Assembly (NCBI RefSeq): GCF_030408435.1
Contig: NZ_CP047046.1
Span: 124,001 to 188,000, forward strand
Length of the DNA: 64,000 nt
Direction of reading: 5' to 3'
From: Corynebacterium auriscanis
GTDB taxonomy: Bacteria > Actinomycetota > Actinomycetes > Mycobacteriales > Mycobacteriaceae
A program made the position numbers and the translations under genes. The notes below the pieces were generated by a model. It ran no database searches. It saw only the letters and a list, made by a program, of their open reading frames with translations, and had not been told where the DNA came from. Below, piece by piece: positions 51,760 to 64,000 of the stretch (within the stretch, counting starts at the first letter, position 1; every line of letters begins with the position of its first letter).

Positions 51760-52769
51760 CCACAAGTAACTATTCAGCCCCACCGGATACCGATGTCGCA
51801 TCGACCGGGGCGCAGTTCATGACCGGCAGTATCGATCTTCGTGGCGTCGGTAAAAAATTTAGTGGCGGTCACCGAGCCCTCCACGACGTCACAGCCCACC
51901 TGCCTGGCGGCCGTATATATGGCTTAATTGGCCGCAATGGGGCGGGCAAGACCACCTTGCTGCGTGCCATTGCCGGCCAGCTACGGGTCGAGGGGGACGT
52001 CACCATCGACGGGCAACAGGTAATCGACAACCGGGCGGTGTTGGATCGGCTTATTCTTTCGGGGCCCGACGCCGCCTGGCCGACCGACGTCAAAGTCAAT
52101 GCGCTTCTGGCAATGGGGGCGGCTCGTTGGGAAACATGGAACCGAGATCTCGCCGCGCGTTACGTCAAAGAATATGACCTCGATATCAAAAAGTCGCTGG
52201 GCACGATGTCCCGAGGGCAGAAGTCTTTGGTCTCCATTGTCATGGGGCTGGCGGCGCAGTGCCCCATCACGCTCTTAGATGAACCCTATCTGGGCCTGGA
52301 TGTGCAGAACAAAGAGATGTTCTACCGGCACCTGCTGGAGGACGTGGAACGCAATCCGCGCACGATCATTTTGTCTACCCACCACATCGAAGATGCCTCG
52401 AAGATTCTGGAAGACGTGATTTTTATCGACCGCGGGCGGATTACCGGAGTGGATGCGCTAGAGCGGGTGACTGAGCGGATTGCGGTCCTCACCGGTTCCG
52501 AGGCTGCGGTATCCGCTCAATTGGCCGCCCTAAATGCTCAAGAAGCCCTGCTGTCCGAAACCACGATGGGTGGCCAGCGGCGAGTGTTCGTGGATATTCG
52601 AGCCCTGGGGCGCGGCAACCCGCACGCAGTGCCGATGGATTCTGCACGCATGGACAATTTGCTAGCGGGCACCGGGGTTCGCATGACGCACCCGGACCTA
52701 GAGCAGGCTGTCATGGCTTTGACCGGACACGAATTGGGAGTGAATGACAGTGGGCACAGCAACACGTAA
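51756..52769 (+). CDS. ABC transporter ATP-binding protein
   Basis: 337 residues, coupled to the regulator by ATGA. Walker A GRNGAGKTTLL (about residue 65), ABC signature in altered form MSRGQKSLV, Walker B PITLLDEPYLGLD and switch His in STHHIED. An extra C-terminal region of about 100 residues (RITGVDALERVTERIAVLTG...) follows the core, as in YtrB/BcrA-like export ATPases. It should power the adjacent permease; the substrate is unknown, perhaps a wall-active peptide or lipid. Its end overlaps the permease gene by 26 bases. Confidence 0.9.
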   Translation: MTTSNYSAPPDTDVASTGAQFMTGSIDLRGVGKKFSGGHRALHDVTAHLPGGRIYGLIGRNGAGKTTLLRAIAGQLRVEGDVTIDGQQVIDNRAVLDRLILSGPDAAWPTDVKVNALLAMGAARWETWNRDLAARYVKEYDLDIKKSLGTMSRGQKSLVSIVMGLAAQCPITLLDEPYLGLDVQNKEMFYRHLLEDVERNPRTIILSTHHIEDASKILEDVIFIDRGRITGVDALERVTERIAVLTGSEAAVSAQLAALNAQEALLSETTMGGQRRVFVDIRALGRGNPHAVPMDSARMDNLLAGTGVRMTHPDLEQAVMALTGHELGVNDSGHSNT

Positions 52770-54168
52770 TGGGGTTATCCAGCGCGGGACCGGTGGCGCG
52801 CCAACCTCGCTTGGCCAAGCCTCCGCGACGGGGCCCAGTGACTGGCACGTTGCGAAGACCTTGGCCGTCACGATGGTGCGACGACCCAAGTCCGGGTTCC
52901 TTTCACTTTGGGTTGTGTTCTACGTGCCACTGATGCTTGCGCTGCAGGACTTGCCAGCGGGGGCTTTCTTTGATTGGTTCATGCTTCTGTGCGTTGTAGT
53001 GGTTACAGGGGTGTCGCCCAGCTTCGTTGTGTGGCCCGCTTCTGCGCTGCGTGCCCTCAGCTGCTCCACAGCGGTTATTCGCCGAGCGCGATTCTCGTTG
53101 GGCCTGCTGTTTGGCCTTGTCATGCTGCTCACACAAAGCGGGATTCTACTGTGGAAAGTCGGCCCACGTCCCGCAGAGTTCTGGGTTCCGCTAGTGATTG
53201 CTGCATTGATGCAGATCGCGGTGTATATCAACGACTGGCGGGGAGCGGAAAAGATCGAGGATGCGGTGACCCGCGAGGAACGCCGGAAGCATAGCCTCGA
53301 GGAAAGACGGGCGGAGAAGACCGCTCAGGCTTCCATCGGCGGCGACCACTCCGACAAAGACGACGAATCGATCATTGGGGTCCGCGCGGGCTTGGGCCGG
53401 AAGCTTTCCAGCGGGGACACGCTTCTCGATGAAATCATCGTCAAGCCATGGGTTAGCGCCGGGAAATGGTACCGGGCTCCTTTGATTGTGGGCAGCTTCG
53501 TGTTGATCTGCCTTACCTATCTGATTACTGCCGATCCTCGCGAGGTCTTCTCGTGGGGCCAATGGTTCCTTTTAGTTGTCGTGATCAATGCGCCGTTTAT
53601 CCTCGCCATTGCTTATGCATCGCAACTAAACCACTGGTTGGCATTCTCCGGAGTGCGCCCCCAATGGTGGCGGCAACACCTGAAACTGCAGGTCGTTTCC
53701 CTATGGCTCGGCCCGGCAGTAACGATCGCGGCTTTCGGCGGGTACTTTGCCGGCCTAGGGATGCGGAGCGTGCAACCAGCGCTTCCTTGGAGTGTCTATT
53801 CAGTGGCCGCAGCCGGTCTGCTTGGTCTGTGTGGGCAGATTTTGTTGCTCGGTCTTGCGAATGCGTTGACTATCGCCGTCAACCGTATGCGGGGATGGCG
53901 TATCGGAGCCACGATCTGCTTGGTCTACGCCATCGGCGGTGTGGGGATAGCGATGGTGGTGGAGACCGTACGAAAACAGCACGATGCAATCGTGCAGGCA
54001 TCCGGAGAAAGTTTGAGCCTTGATCAGCTGTTCTGGGCGTTGGGCTGGCGTGGTTGCCTGTTGTCGCTCGTGGTCGCGGCGGTGTTCTGGAGCATCGGGG
54101 CTTGGGGTCACAAGCACCTTAATGTGCGGGACTCCACCGACATCGACTTCTTCGGAACGTCGAAGTAG
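52744..54168 (+). CDS. ABC transporter permease-like membrane protein
   Basis: 474 residues. The start ATG lies inside the ATPase gene; a GTG two codons later is an alternative. About ten hydrophobic helices, in two sets separated by a charged cytoplasmic loop of 60 residues (EDAVTREERRKHSLEERRAEKTAQ...). No Pfam-type signature is obvious by eye, but co-translation with a YtrB-like ATPase marks it as the membrane partner. The even layout of helices and lack of a large outside domain fit a simple drug/peptide exporter. The gene is followed by a 180-base stretch and a hairpin. Confidence 0.75.
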   Translation: MTVGTATRNGVIQRGTGGAPTSLGQASATGPSDWHVAKTLAVTMVRRPKSGFLSLWVVFYVPLMLALQDLPAGAFFDWFMLLCVVVVTGVSPSFVVWPASALRALSCSTAVIRRARFSLGLLFGLVMLLTQSGILLWKVGPRPAEFWVPLVIAALMQIAVYINDWRGAEKIEDAVTREERRKHSLEERRAEKTAQASIGGDHSDKDDESIIGVRAGLGRKLSSGDTLLDEIIVKPWVSAGKWYRAPLIVGSFVLICLTYLITADPREVFSWGQWFLLVVVINAPFILAIAYASQLNHWLAFSGVRPQWWRQHLKLQVVSLWLGPAVTIAAFGGYFAGLGMRSVQPALPWSVYSVAAAGLLGLCGQILLLGLANALTIAVNRMRGWRIGATICLVYAIGGVGIAMVVETVRKQHDAIVQASGESLSLDQLFWALGWRGCLLSLVVAAVFWSIGAWGHKHLNVRDSTDIDFFGTSK

Positions 54169-54353
54169 CCACCCCACGCCAGCGCACGATCCTTTAGCAA
54201 GTCGGCTATCGCTATCGCCCTCTTCGGAACCTGGGAGTAGCTTCCCAAAACCCAATGCCGTGCTGTAGATACTGAAACTGCTGAAGCCGAACCGTCGATT
54301 GCAGGCCTACGGGGTAGTGACTCCACCTGGTTGCTTCTTCGCTAAGGCAGCTG

Positions 54354-54381
54354 AACCCCGCCGTTGTGCGGGGTTTCATTT
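54354..54381 (+). terminator. Terminator after the ABC permease operon
   Basis: AACCCCGC (54354-54361) pairs with GCGGGGTT (54368-54375) over CGTTGT, followed by TCATTTTAT. The 180 bases between the permease stop and this hairpin hold no gene or tRNA that I can see; a short untranslated RNA is possible. Confidence 0.75.
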
Positions 54382-54890
54382 TATGTGGATGTCCTGGGGT
54401 TGCATGGGCTTGGTGTGTGCGGTTGGTGTGTGGTGGTGGTTGGTGCGTGGTGGTGGGTTGGTTTGTTGGTGTGGGCGCCTTGGGGTTGTGTGCGGTTGGT
54501 TGGCGGGGTTTTGGTGTTGGTTGGCTGGTGGTTGGTGCGTGGTGGTGGGTTGGTTTCTTGGTGTGGGCGCCTTGGGGTTGTTGTGTGGGGTTGGTTGGTG
54601 TTGTGTGCGGTTGGCTTCTTGGTGTGGATGCCTTGGGGTTGGTGTTGGTTGGTGTGTGGTGGTGGGTTGGTGTTGTGTGTCGTGGTGTTTTGGTGGTGTG
54701 AGCTGGGGATTTGTGGTTGGTGTGTGGGGTGTGTAGATTTATGCAAGTCAGCGCGACGGGCTGCCCCGTGTTTGTAAGGCTTTTGTGCTTGCCGATGGTG
54801 GTGAGTGTGGCTGGGGAGTGTGTTGTGTTGGTTGTTAGGTAAGTAGCACGGTAGGTCCTGCGGCAGTGTGGGGCGGTGTTCACCCGGATT
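54382..54890 (+). other. GT-rich, C-poor repeats upstream of the rRNA operon
   Basis: About 500 bases made mostly of T and G on this strand, with loose repeats of GTGTGGGCGCCTTGGGGTTG and GGTTGGTGCGTGGTGGTGGG. CTTGGTGTGGGCGCCTTGGGG or close variants appear at about 54467, 54556 and 54620. No gene is credible. Strong strand asymmetry may favour R-loops or G-quartet structures. Confidence 0.75.
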
Positions 54891-54919
54891 TTGTTTTTTG
54901 TTTGGGTCTAGGTTACACT
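54891..54919 (+). promoter_or_regulatory. Likely rRNA operon promoter
   Basis: TTGTTT (-35, 54891-54896), 17-base spacer, TACACT (-10, 54914-54919). It lies about 600 bases before the 16S gene and directly after the T-rich tract. About 65 bases on, TTTGAGAACTCAATAG (54983-54998) is the conserved actinobacterial pre-rRNA element; a relative (TTTGAGAACTGTATAG, 57366-57381) precedes the 23S gene. Confidence 0.65.
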
Positions 54920-55513
54920 GTGATTCCGTTGCAGCATGATCGCCTCAGTTTGTTGGGGTGTGGTTGTTGTGTGCGAATGTTGTTTGAGAACTCAATAGCG
55001 TGATGAACCGAAACAGTGATTGTTGTTGTTTTTGACGTGATACACGGTGACGAAACGATGCATGGTTAGACTGTCCGGATGATGCTGCCTGCGTGCCCTT
55101 TGTGTGGTGCGTGGATCATACTGTGTGTGTGGTGATGGTGTGTGGTTGTGTGTGTTATCAGCATGTGGTCGCATTTCTGTTGTGGTGTTGTTTGTGGTGG
55201 TGTTTGTGTTTGTCTGATGGTCATGCCGGTCGTGTGGTAACTCGCACGGTGATGCCTGCCTATTGTTGGTGGGGTTGGTTTGAATTGTAATCATCATGTG
55301 TGCACGTTGTGTCGTGTGTGTGTGGTGTAGGACGTGTTTTGTTTTTGTGGTCATGGATGAGTCGATGATTGTTGTTTCAATTGTTTTTGTGTGTCGGTGA
55401 GGTCACCCCCGTGACTGTTTGAGCTGATGCATTTGATTTATTTTTTGATCAGTAGTTCTTATTTTTTTGGCCATGGTTTGTGGCTCTCTTTTTTGTTGAG
55501 TCTGTTGACTGGC

Positions 55514-60530
<5,017 letters not shown>

Positions 60531-60815
60531 GATAACCCGTGACTGGCTAGAGCAGTGGCATACCATGTGGTGGTGTGTTGGTGTGTGGTTGGTGATGATG
60601 GTTGGTGTGGTACACGCACAGTCCATGCCGTGTGGTGTGGTTGTGAGTCGCATAAAAATTGCGTGGCACTAGTTTTTTGTGTTGTAGAGGATCTATCGTG
60701 TGTAGCTGCCTGTTGTGGGTGGGCTCGCGTCTGTTATGCAGTGTCTGGGACACTACGGCATACCAGCACCCTGTTTGTGGGTGGTTGGGTGTGTTGTTTG
60801 TTTCCTGTTGTTGGT

Positions 60816-60935
60816 TTGTCGGTGGTTTTTGCGATGGGGTCACGCCCGGTCCCTTTCCGAACCCGGAAGCTAAGCCTATCCGCGCCGATGGTACTGCACT
60901 CGGGAGGGTGTGGGAGAGTAGGTCGCCGCCGGCAT
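60816..60935 (+). rRNA. rrf: 5S ribosomal RNA
   Basis: About 120 bases. Core CGGTCCCTTTCCGAACCCGG and GGTACTGCACTCGGGAGGGT are unmistakable. The 5' end GTCGGTGG pairs with CCGCCGGC at the 3' end. The 285-base 23S-5S spacer before it is T/G-rich with no tRNA. Confidence 0.95.
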
Positions 60936-60950
60936 TTATACTGTTTTTGT

Positions 60951-61028
60951 GTGTGTGATGGTGTGGGGTGTGTTGTCAGCAACGTGGTGTTGTTGGTGGC
61001 ATGCCCCGCACCATCACACACTTTTTTT
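60951..61028 (+). terminator. Primary rRNA operon terminator
   Basis: GTGTGTGATGGTGTGGGG (60951-60968) pairs with CCCCGCACCATCACACAC (61004-61021) with one G-G-like mismatch, around a 35-base loop, followed by seven T. One of the longest stems in the window. Confidence 0.92.
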
Positions 61029-61036
61029 ATGCCCAT

Positions 61037-61093
61037 GTGTGGTGGGGTGGGTGGTGTAGATCGTTGTCGGTGCCACACCACCACACTCTTTTG
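61037..61093 (+). terminator. Second rRNA operon terminator
   Basis: GTGTGGTGGGGTGG (61037-61050) pairs with CCACACCACCACAC (61073-61086), 13 of 14, then TCTTTT. Tandem terminators are common after rRNA operons. Confidence 0.8.
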
Positions 61094-61235
61094 CCCGTCT
61101 GTGCTGGTGGGGTGGGGTGTGTGGTTGTTGTGATGGGAACGAACTGTTCGTTTCTGTGGGTGGGCTTGTGCACCATCGCTCAACCGGCGCCATCGCTGTT
61201 GCAGCCGCATCCCCTCCTTGTTGAACCCTCTTTGT

Positions 61236-62588
61236 TTATCCCTGTTTGTCTGGCACTCTGAATGTTCTCAGCTCGCCACTGAGTGGGTCGGTGAATGTCA
61301 GCTGGGCAGCCGTTAGACCCATTGGCCGATTGAAATCCTCGTCTTCCGCAAATGGCGGGCTGGGCAGGTCCGTGGCGCGGCCCAACAACGCATCGGTACA
61401 GATAAACCCATACAGTGCGTCATTGACGATCGGTAGTCCCAGGGAGCGCATCACCACGCGTAATTGGTGAGTGCGCCCCGAATGAGGCTCTAGGCGCCAC
61501 ACAAGTCGGGTGGTTGGAGCCGACGTGGATACCGTGTCGGTGACTATGCGAACTCCGGTGATGGCCGTTATAGCGTTATCTGCTGTTGCATCCAGATCCA
61601 GATAGGTGTTGAGTCTCCCACGGATTTTGACCATGTGATGGCCCAAAACCCAGGGGGATTCGGTGGTTGGTTGGGAACGTTCACGCCAAGGCATATCGAT
61701 CACAACTTCATCCAAGGTGGGTAATGTTAACCCAGTATCCATCCTCCCCGTTGCTCCCGCTGTTTTTTCACCGCGCAAGGAAGTTTGGTCAGTGTGTGCT
61801 TTGTGTTGGCTTGCATACTCTGACTGCCACGTGGTCGCGCGTGCGGTTATTACCTCTTTTTCGTTTGTGGCACGACTCACGACAGGGTCACCGCCCTTGT
61901 CAAAGCCTTTAGCGTCAGTACCGCGTCCGCCTCGGTTTATCTCTCCGCCTTCGCGGCCGCATAGGTGTTGGCTTAGGCCTCCGCTCTCGGCGTTAAGTAT
62001 TAACTTTCGCAACCACGGCGGCGGGTCCGCCGGTAGATCTGTAATGGCCTCATACACCTTTTGCGGCTCGCGCCTATCGAACATCGTTTGGTATGCACCA
62101 CGAATCTCCGGTCGCTTGGTAAACATCAGCACTCCGCGCGTGAGCCGATCCAACCGGTGGCATGGGGAGAGCTCCGGGATTCCGAACTGTACACGGGCCT
62201 TGGTTAACGCCGTTTGCGTGATGTGCTGGCCTCGAGGCAGGGTTGCGAGGAACGAGGGTTTGTTTACTACCAAGAGGTCGTTATCTTCATAGATCAATTC
62301 CAGAGCGCCGGGGACTTCTCGTTCTGGTGCTGGGCGACGGTAAAAGTTAATGGAAATACCTGGACGAACTAGATCGTCAGGCGCCACTTCTTGGCCGTTG
62401 TCGAAGCGCACTAGGCCGTCTGAAAAGCGCTGGCGTACTGCGTCTTCGTTATCTTCGGGGTGCCTGTGCCGCTGGTTGAAAATCAACCGGGAAACAAAGT
62501 CTATTGCTTTGATCGGCGCGCCTTCGCCCATAGGTACTTGAACCCGGGTAGGGTTTAGGCCATTTTTGATTGGCAAAGGACTGATCAC
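61236..62588 (-). CDS. RluA-family RNA pseudouridine synthase
   Basis: 450 residues from GTG 62588 (VISPLPIKNGLNPTRVQ). The longer frame to 62732 would run antisense through the small gene at 62607 and has no family similarity. A short N-terminal S4-like part is followed by the catalytic domain: LVVNKPSFLATLPRG, CHRLDRLTRGVLMFTKRP (catalytic Asp in HRLDRLT) and VWRLEPHSGRTHQLRVVMRSLGLPIVNDALYG. The enzyme changes uridine to pseudouridine in rRNA or tRNA. A non-conserved insert of about 95 residues (SGGLSQHLCGREGGE..., 61660-61980) splits the fold. Located next to the rRNA operon, convergent with it. Confidence 0.88.
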   Translation of the reverse strand: MISPLPIKNGLNPTRVQVPMGEGAPIKAIDFVSRLIFNQRHRHPEDNEDAVRQRFSDGLVRFDNGQEVAPDDLVRPGISINFYRRPAPEREVPGALELIYEDNDLLVVNKPSFLATLPRGQHITQTALTKARVQFGIPELSPCHRLDRLTRGVLMFTKRPEIRGAYQTMFDRREPQKVYEAITDLPADPPPWLRKLILNAESGGLSQHLCGREGGEINRGGRGTDAKGFDKGGDPVVSRATNEKEVITARATTWQSEYASQHKAHTDQTSLRGEKTAGATGRMDTGLTLPTLDEVVIDMPWRERSQPTTESPWVLGHHMVKIRGRLNTYLDLDATADNAITAITGVRIVTDTVSTSAPTTRLVWRLEPHSGRTHQLRVVMRSLGLPIVNDALYGFICTDALLGRATDLPSPPFAEDEDFNRPMGLTAAQLTFTDPLSGELRTFRVPDKQG

Positions 62589-62598
62589 CAGGTATGCT
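62570..62598 (+). promoter_or_regulatory. Strong sigma-A-type promoter for a leaderless transcript
   Basis: TTGGCA (62570-62575), exact 17-base spacer, TATGCT (62593-62598). The ATG of the small gene begins nine bases after the -10, so transcription should start at or next to it. It overlaps the rluA start region. Confidence 0.75.
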
Positions 62599-62606
62599 CT
62601 CCTCTT

Positions 62607-62771
62607 ATGGATCTCAACGCAATCATGAATACTATCGCTCAATTCTTCTCCACCGACTTTGGCGCGGCTTTCGGCCGTGTTCTCAGCGCGATCTTCCAAT
62701 TCTTCTTCCCAGCGAACGCGCCGGCAGCTCATGATGTACCATTGCCAACTCCTAAGATTCCTGGCAAGTAA
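62607..62771 (+). CDS. 54-residue PorA/PorH-like small membrane or channel peptide
   Basis: ATG 62607 to TAA 62769-62771. The peptide starts MDLNAIMNTIAQFFSTDFG, continues with a second hydrophobic amphipathic stretch (GRVLSAIFQFFF) and ends in a Pro-rich polar tail (LPTPKIPGK). No signal peptide. These are the traits of corynebacterial outer-membrane (mycomembrane) porins PorA, PorH and the C. jeikeium channel: 40-60 residues, MDL-type start, one amphipathic helix, no signal sequence, Ser residues that could carry mycolate. The gene has a near-consensus promoter and no Shine-Dalgarno, so the message is leaderless. It is divergent from rluA, with a terminator 140 bases on. Expression is very likely; pore function is inference. 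Confidence 0.72.
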   Translation: MDLNAIMNTIAQFFSTDFGAAFGRVLSAIFQFFFPANAPAAHDVPLPTPKIPGK

Positions 62772-62914
62772 GCCTCCAGCCTCTAGAGCCTATGACGATG
62801 CAGCTGCGGTGAGGTGAGGATTTTTCTCACTGCTCTTAGCGTGTAGGCGCCCCTGCGTGCCCACTCTTTGCGGGTTGCGACCCTCAGCGCCCTCAGCGTC
62901 CCTTATTATCAAAG

Positions 62915-62973
62915 CCCCCACTGAAGTTCGCGTGAGTTATTTCACCTCATGCCAACCCTTCTGTGGGGGTTTT
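62915..62973 (+). terminator. Terminator after the small porin-like gene
   Basis: CCCCCACTGAAG (62915-62926) pairs with CTTCTGTGGGGG (62958-62969), one mismatch, followed by TTTT. The 31-base loop is long. The 144 bases between the small gene and this hairpin hold no further gene that I can support. Confidence 0.75.
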
Positions 62974-63059
62974 CGCAACCCCCTGGCCCCCTTTAGTGCG
63001 CAAAAGCGCATAATGGGTTTAGAGACAACATTGCACGGTCGAAGAAAGGTTGCGTCACA

Positions 63060-63959
63060 ATGCCCACAGATTCGCACAAGGTTATTATCGTCGCGGTTGA
63101 TGGATCCGAAGCCAGCTCAGTAGCGGTGAAGTGGGCCGCCAACGCGGCTTTGAAGCGTAAGCAGCCACTGAAGCTGGTTAGCGCTTACACCATGCCCCAG
63201 TTCATGTATGCCGATGGGATGGTGCCTCCACAGGAGCTTTACGACGAGTTGGAAAATGAGGCTAACGAGAAGATCGCGAACGCGCGCAAGATCGTGACCG
63301 ATTTTTCTTCCGACATCGAGATCTCTCACGAGGTCCGCGAGTCCTCCCCAATCGACATGCTCTTGGAGTTTTCGGAAACTGCAGAGATGATCGTGATGGG
63401 TAGTCGTGGCCTTGGCGGCCTCTCTGGTCTGGTGATGGGGTCGGTCTCTGCAGCTGTGGTTTCCCACGCGGAATGCCCGGTTGTCGTGGTTCGGAAGGAT
63501 AACGACGTCACGGAAGAGAACAAGTACGGACCGGTGGTTGTGGGCGTCGACGGTTCCGATGTGTCCCGCCAGGCCCTGCAGGTCGCCTTCCGTGAGGCGG
63601 ATGCCCGCGAGACCGTGCTGCGCGCAATCCACGGTTGGAACGACACCCAGGTTCACACCACCTATGTGGGCCTCGTGGATGCGCAAAACGAAATGGAGCG
63701 CACTCTTAAGGAGCGTCAGGACATGCTGCAAAATGAGCTTGCCGACCTCGTTAAGCAGTATCCACATGTCCGGGTTGAGGAAGTTGTGGAACGCGACCGT
63801 CCTATCAACGCCCTTCGCGATGCTGCTTCGGACGCTCAGCTGCTCATCACAGGTTCGCACGGCCGCGGTGGTTTCAAGGGTATGCTGCTGGGCTCGACTT
63901 CCCGCGCACTGCTGCAATATGCACCGTGCCCAATGATGGTGGTCCGTCCGCGCCGCTAA
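63060..63959 (+). CDS. Universal stress protein with two UspA domains
   Basis: 299 residues; GAAAGG 12 bases before the ATG. Two tandem UspA folds: residues 1-148 (VIIVAVDGSEASSVAVKWAA ... MGSRGLGGLSGLVMGSVSAAV) and 155-299 (VVVGVDGSDVSRQALQVAF ... TGSHGRGGFKGMLLGSTSRAL). Each has the ATP-binding G-x2-G-x9-G-(S/T) pattern, so both domains likely bind ATP. Tandem Usp proteins of this type are common in mycolata and help survival in hypoxia or stress. The gene stands alone; the last 41 bases of the window hold nothing further. Confidence 0.92.
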   Translation: MPTDSHKVIIVAVDGSEASSVAVKWAANAALKRKQPLKLVSAYTMPQFMYADGMVPPQELYDELENEANEKIANARKIVTDFSSDIEISHEVRESSPIDMLLEFSETAEMIVMGSRGLGGLSGLVMGSVSAAVVSHAECPVVVVRKDNDVTEENKYGPVVVGVDGSDVSRQALQVAFREADARETVLRAIHGWNDTQVHTTYVGLVDAQNEMERTLKERQDMLQNELADLVKQYPHVRVEEVVERDRPINALRDAASDAQLLITGSHGRGGFKGMLLGSTSRALLQYAPCPMMVVRPRR

Positions 63960-64000
63960 AACTTCAACCCGCTAAAGTCTTTGCAGTAAAGTAGTAGGCC

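Noticed and set aside
54240..54380. tRNA gene before the hairpin downstream of the ABC operon
   Set aside because: GGGG/CCCC pairing exists but no D- or T-loop consensus is present; better explained as a terminator.
62589..62732. N-terminal extension of the RluA frame
   Set aside because: It runs antisense through the small gene at 62607 with its strong promoter, has no similarity to the family and is not needed for the fold.

Overview
The window is a stretch of a high-GC actinobacterial chromosome, almost certainly a Corynebacterium. It encodes a mycolate/arabinogalactan wall (an Emb arabinosyltransferase and AftA). It also has an actinobacterial 16S-23S-5S operon without spacer tRNAs, and McbR-type operator sequences before metB. 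There are many lipoproteins and small membrane proteins, and a 54-residue PorA/PorH-like open reading frame with a leaderless promoter. Base use and gene content fit a lipophilic or skin-type Corynebacterium; I do not name a species.

Layout. 1-1765: end of an apparent operon (EspI/MinD-like ATPase C-terminus, degenerate transglycosylase lipoprotein, proline-rich lipoprotein, small membrane protein) that looks ESX-associated. 1800-7251: DAACS symporter with cystine-carrier features, a membrane-anchored secreted protein, metB, and an EXLDI-family protein; both the symporter and metB have paired McbR-like sites. 7536-14658: SDR, MFS, an operon of three paralogous secreted proteins, Tat-exported PhoD phosphatase, UPF0145 protein. 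14943-21098: PLD-DEAD-DUF3427 helicase translationally coupled to a NUDIX hydrolase, then a large O-acyltransferase/SGNH protein. 21229-30471: flavodoxin, small membrane proteins, nitronate monooxygenase, HrpB helicase, 3-methyladenine glycosylase, 2,4-dienoyl-CoA reductase. 30835-38437: gltBD, an S4 protein and a VOC protein. 38590-49624: M13 peptidase, GH25 lysozyme, a repeat-rich 1.1 kb gap, Emb and AftA. 49822-54168: NYN nuclease, divergent from a GntR-ABC-permease operon. 54891-61093: rRNA operon with two terminators. 61236-63959: RluA pseudouridine synthase, the small porin-like gene, and a tandem universal stress protein.

The most unusual signal is structural. At four unrelated genes (metB, gltD, the GH25 lysozyme gene, aftA) the last codons plus the stop are duplicated in tandem into the downstream gap, as 15-bp, 71-bp, roughly 45-55-bp and 95-bp units. 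Several other gaps (7.3, 38.5, 40.8 and 43.5 kb) hold tandem arrays with no gene origin I can see. A family of short elements with AGCAGAA/TTCTGCT ends appears near 22.3 and 43.3 kb, beside a 24-bp-arm hairpin at 43431-43486 with the same core. No insertion sequence, CRISPR array, prophage or tRNA gene was recognised.
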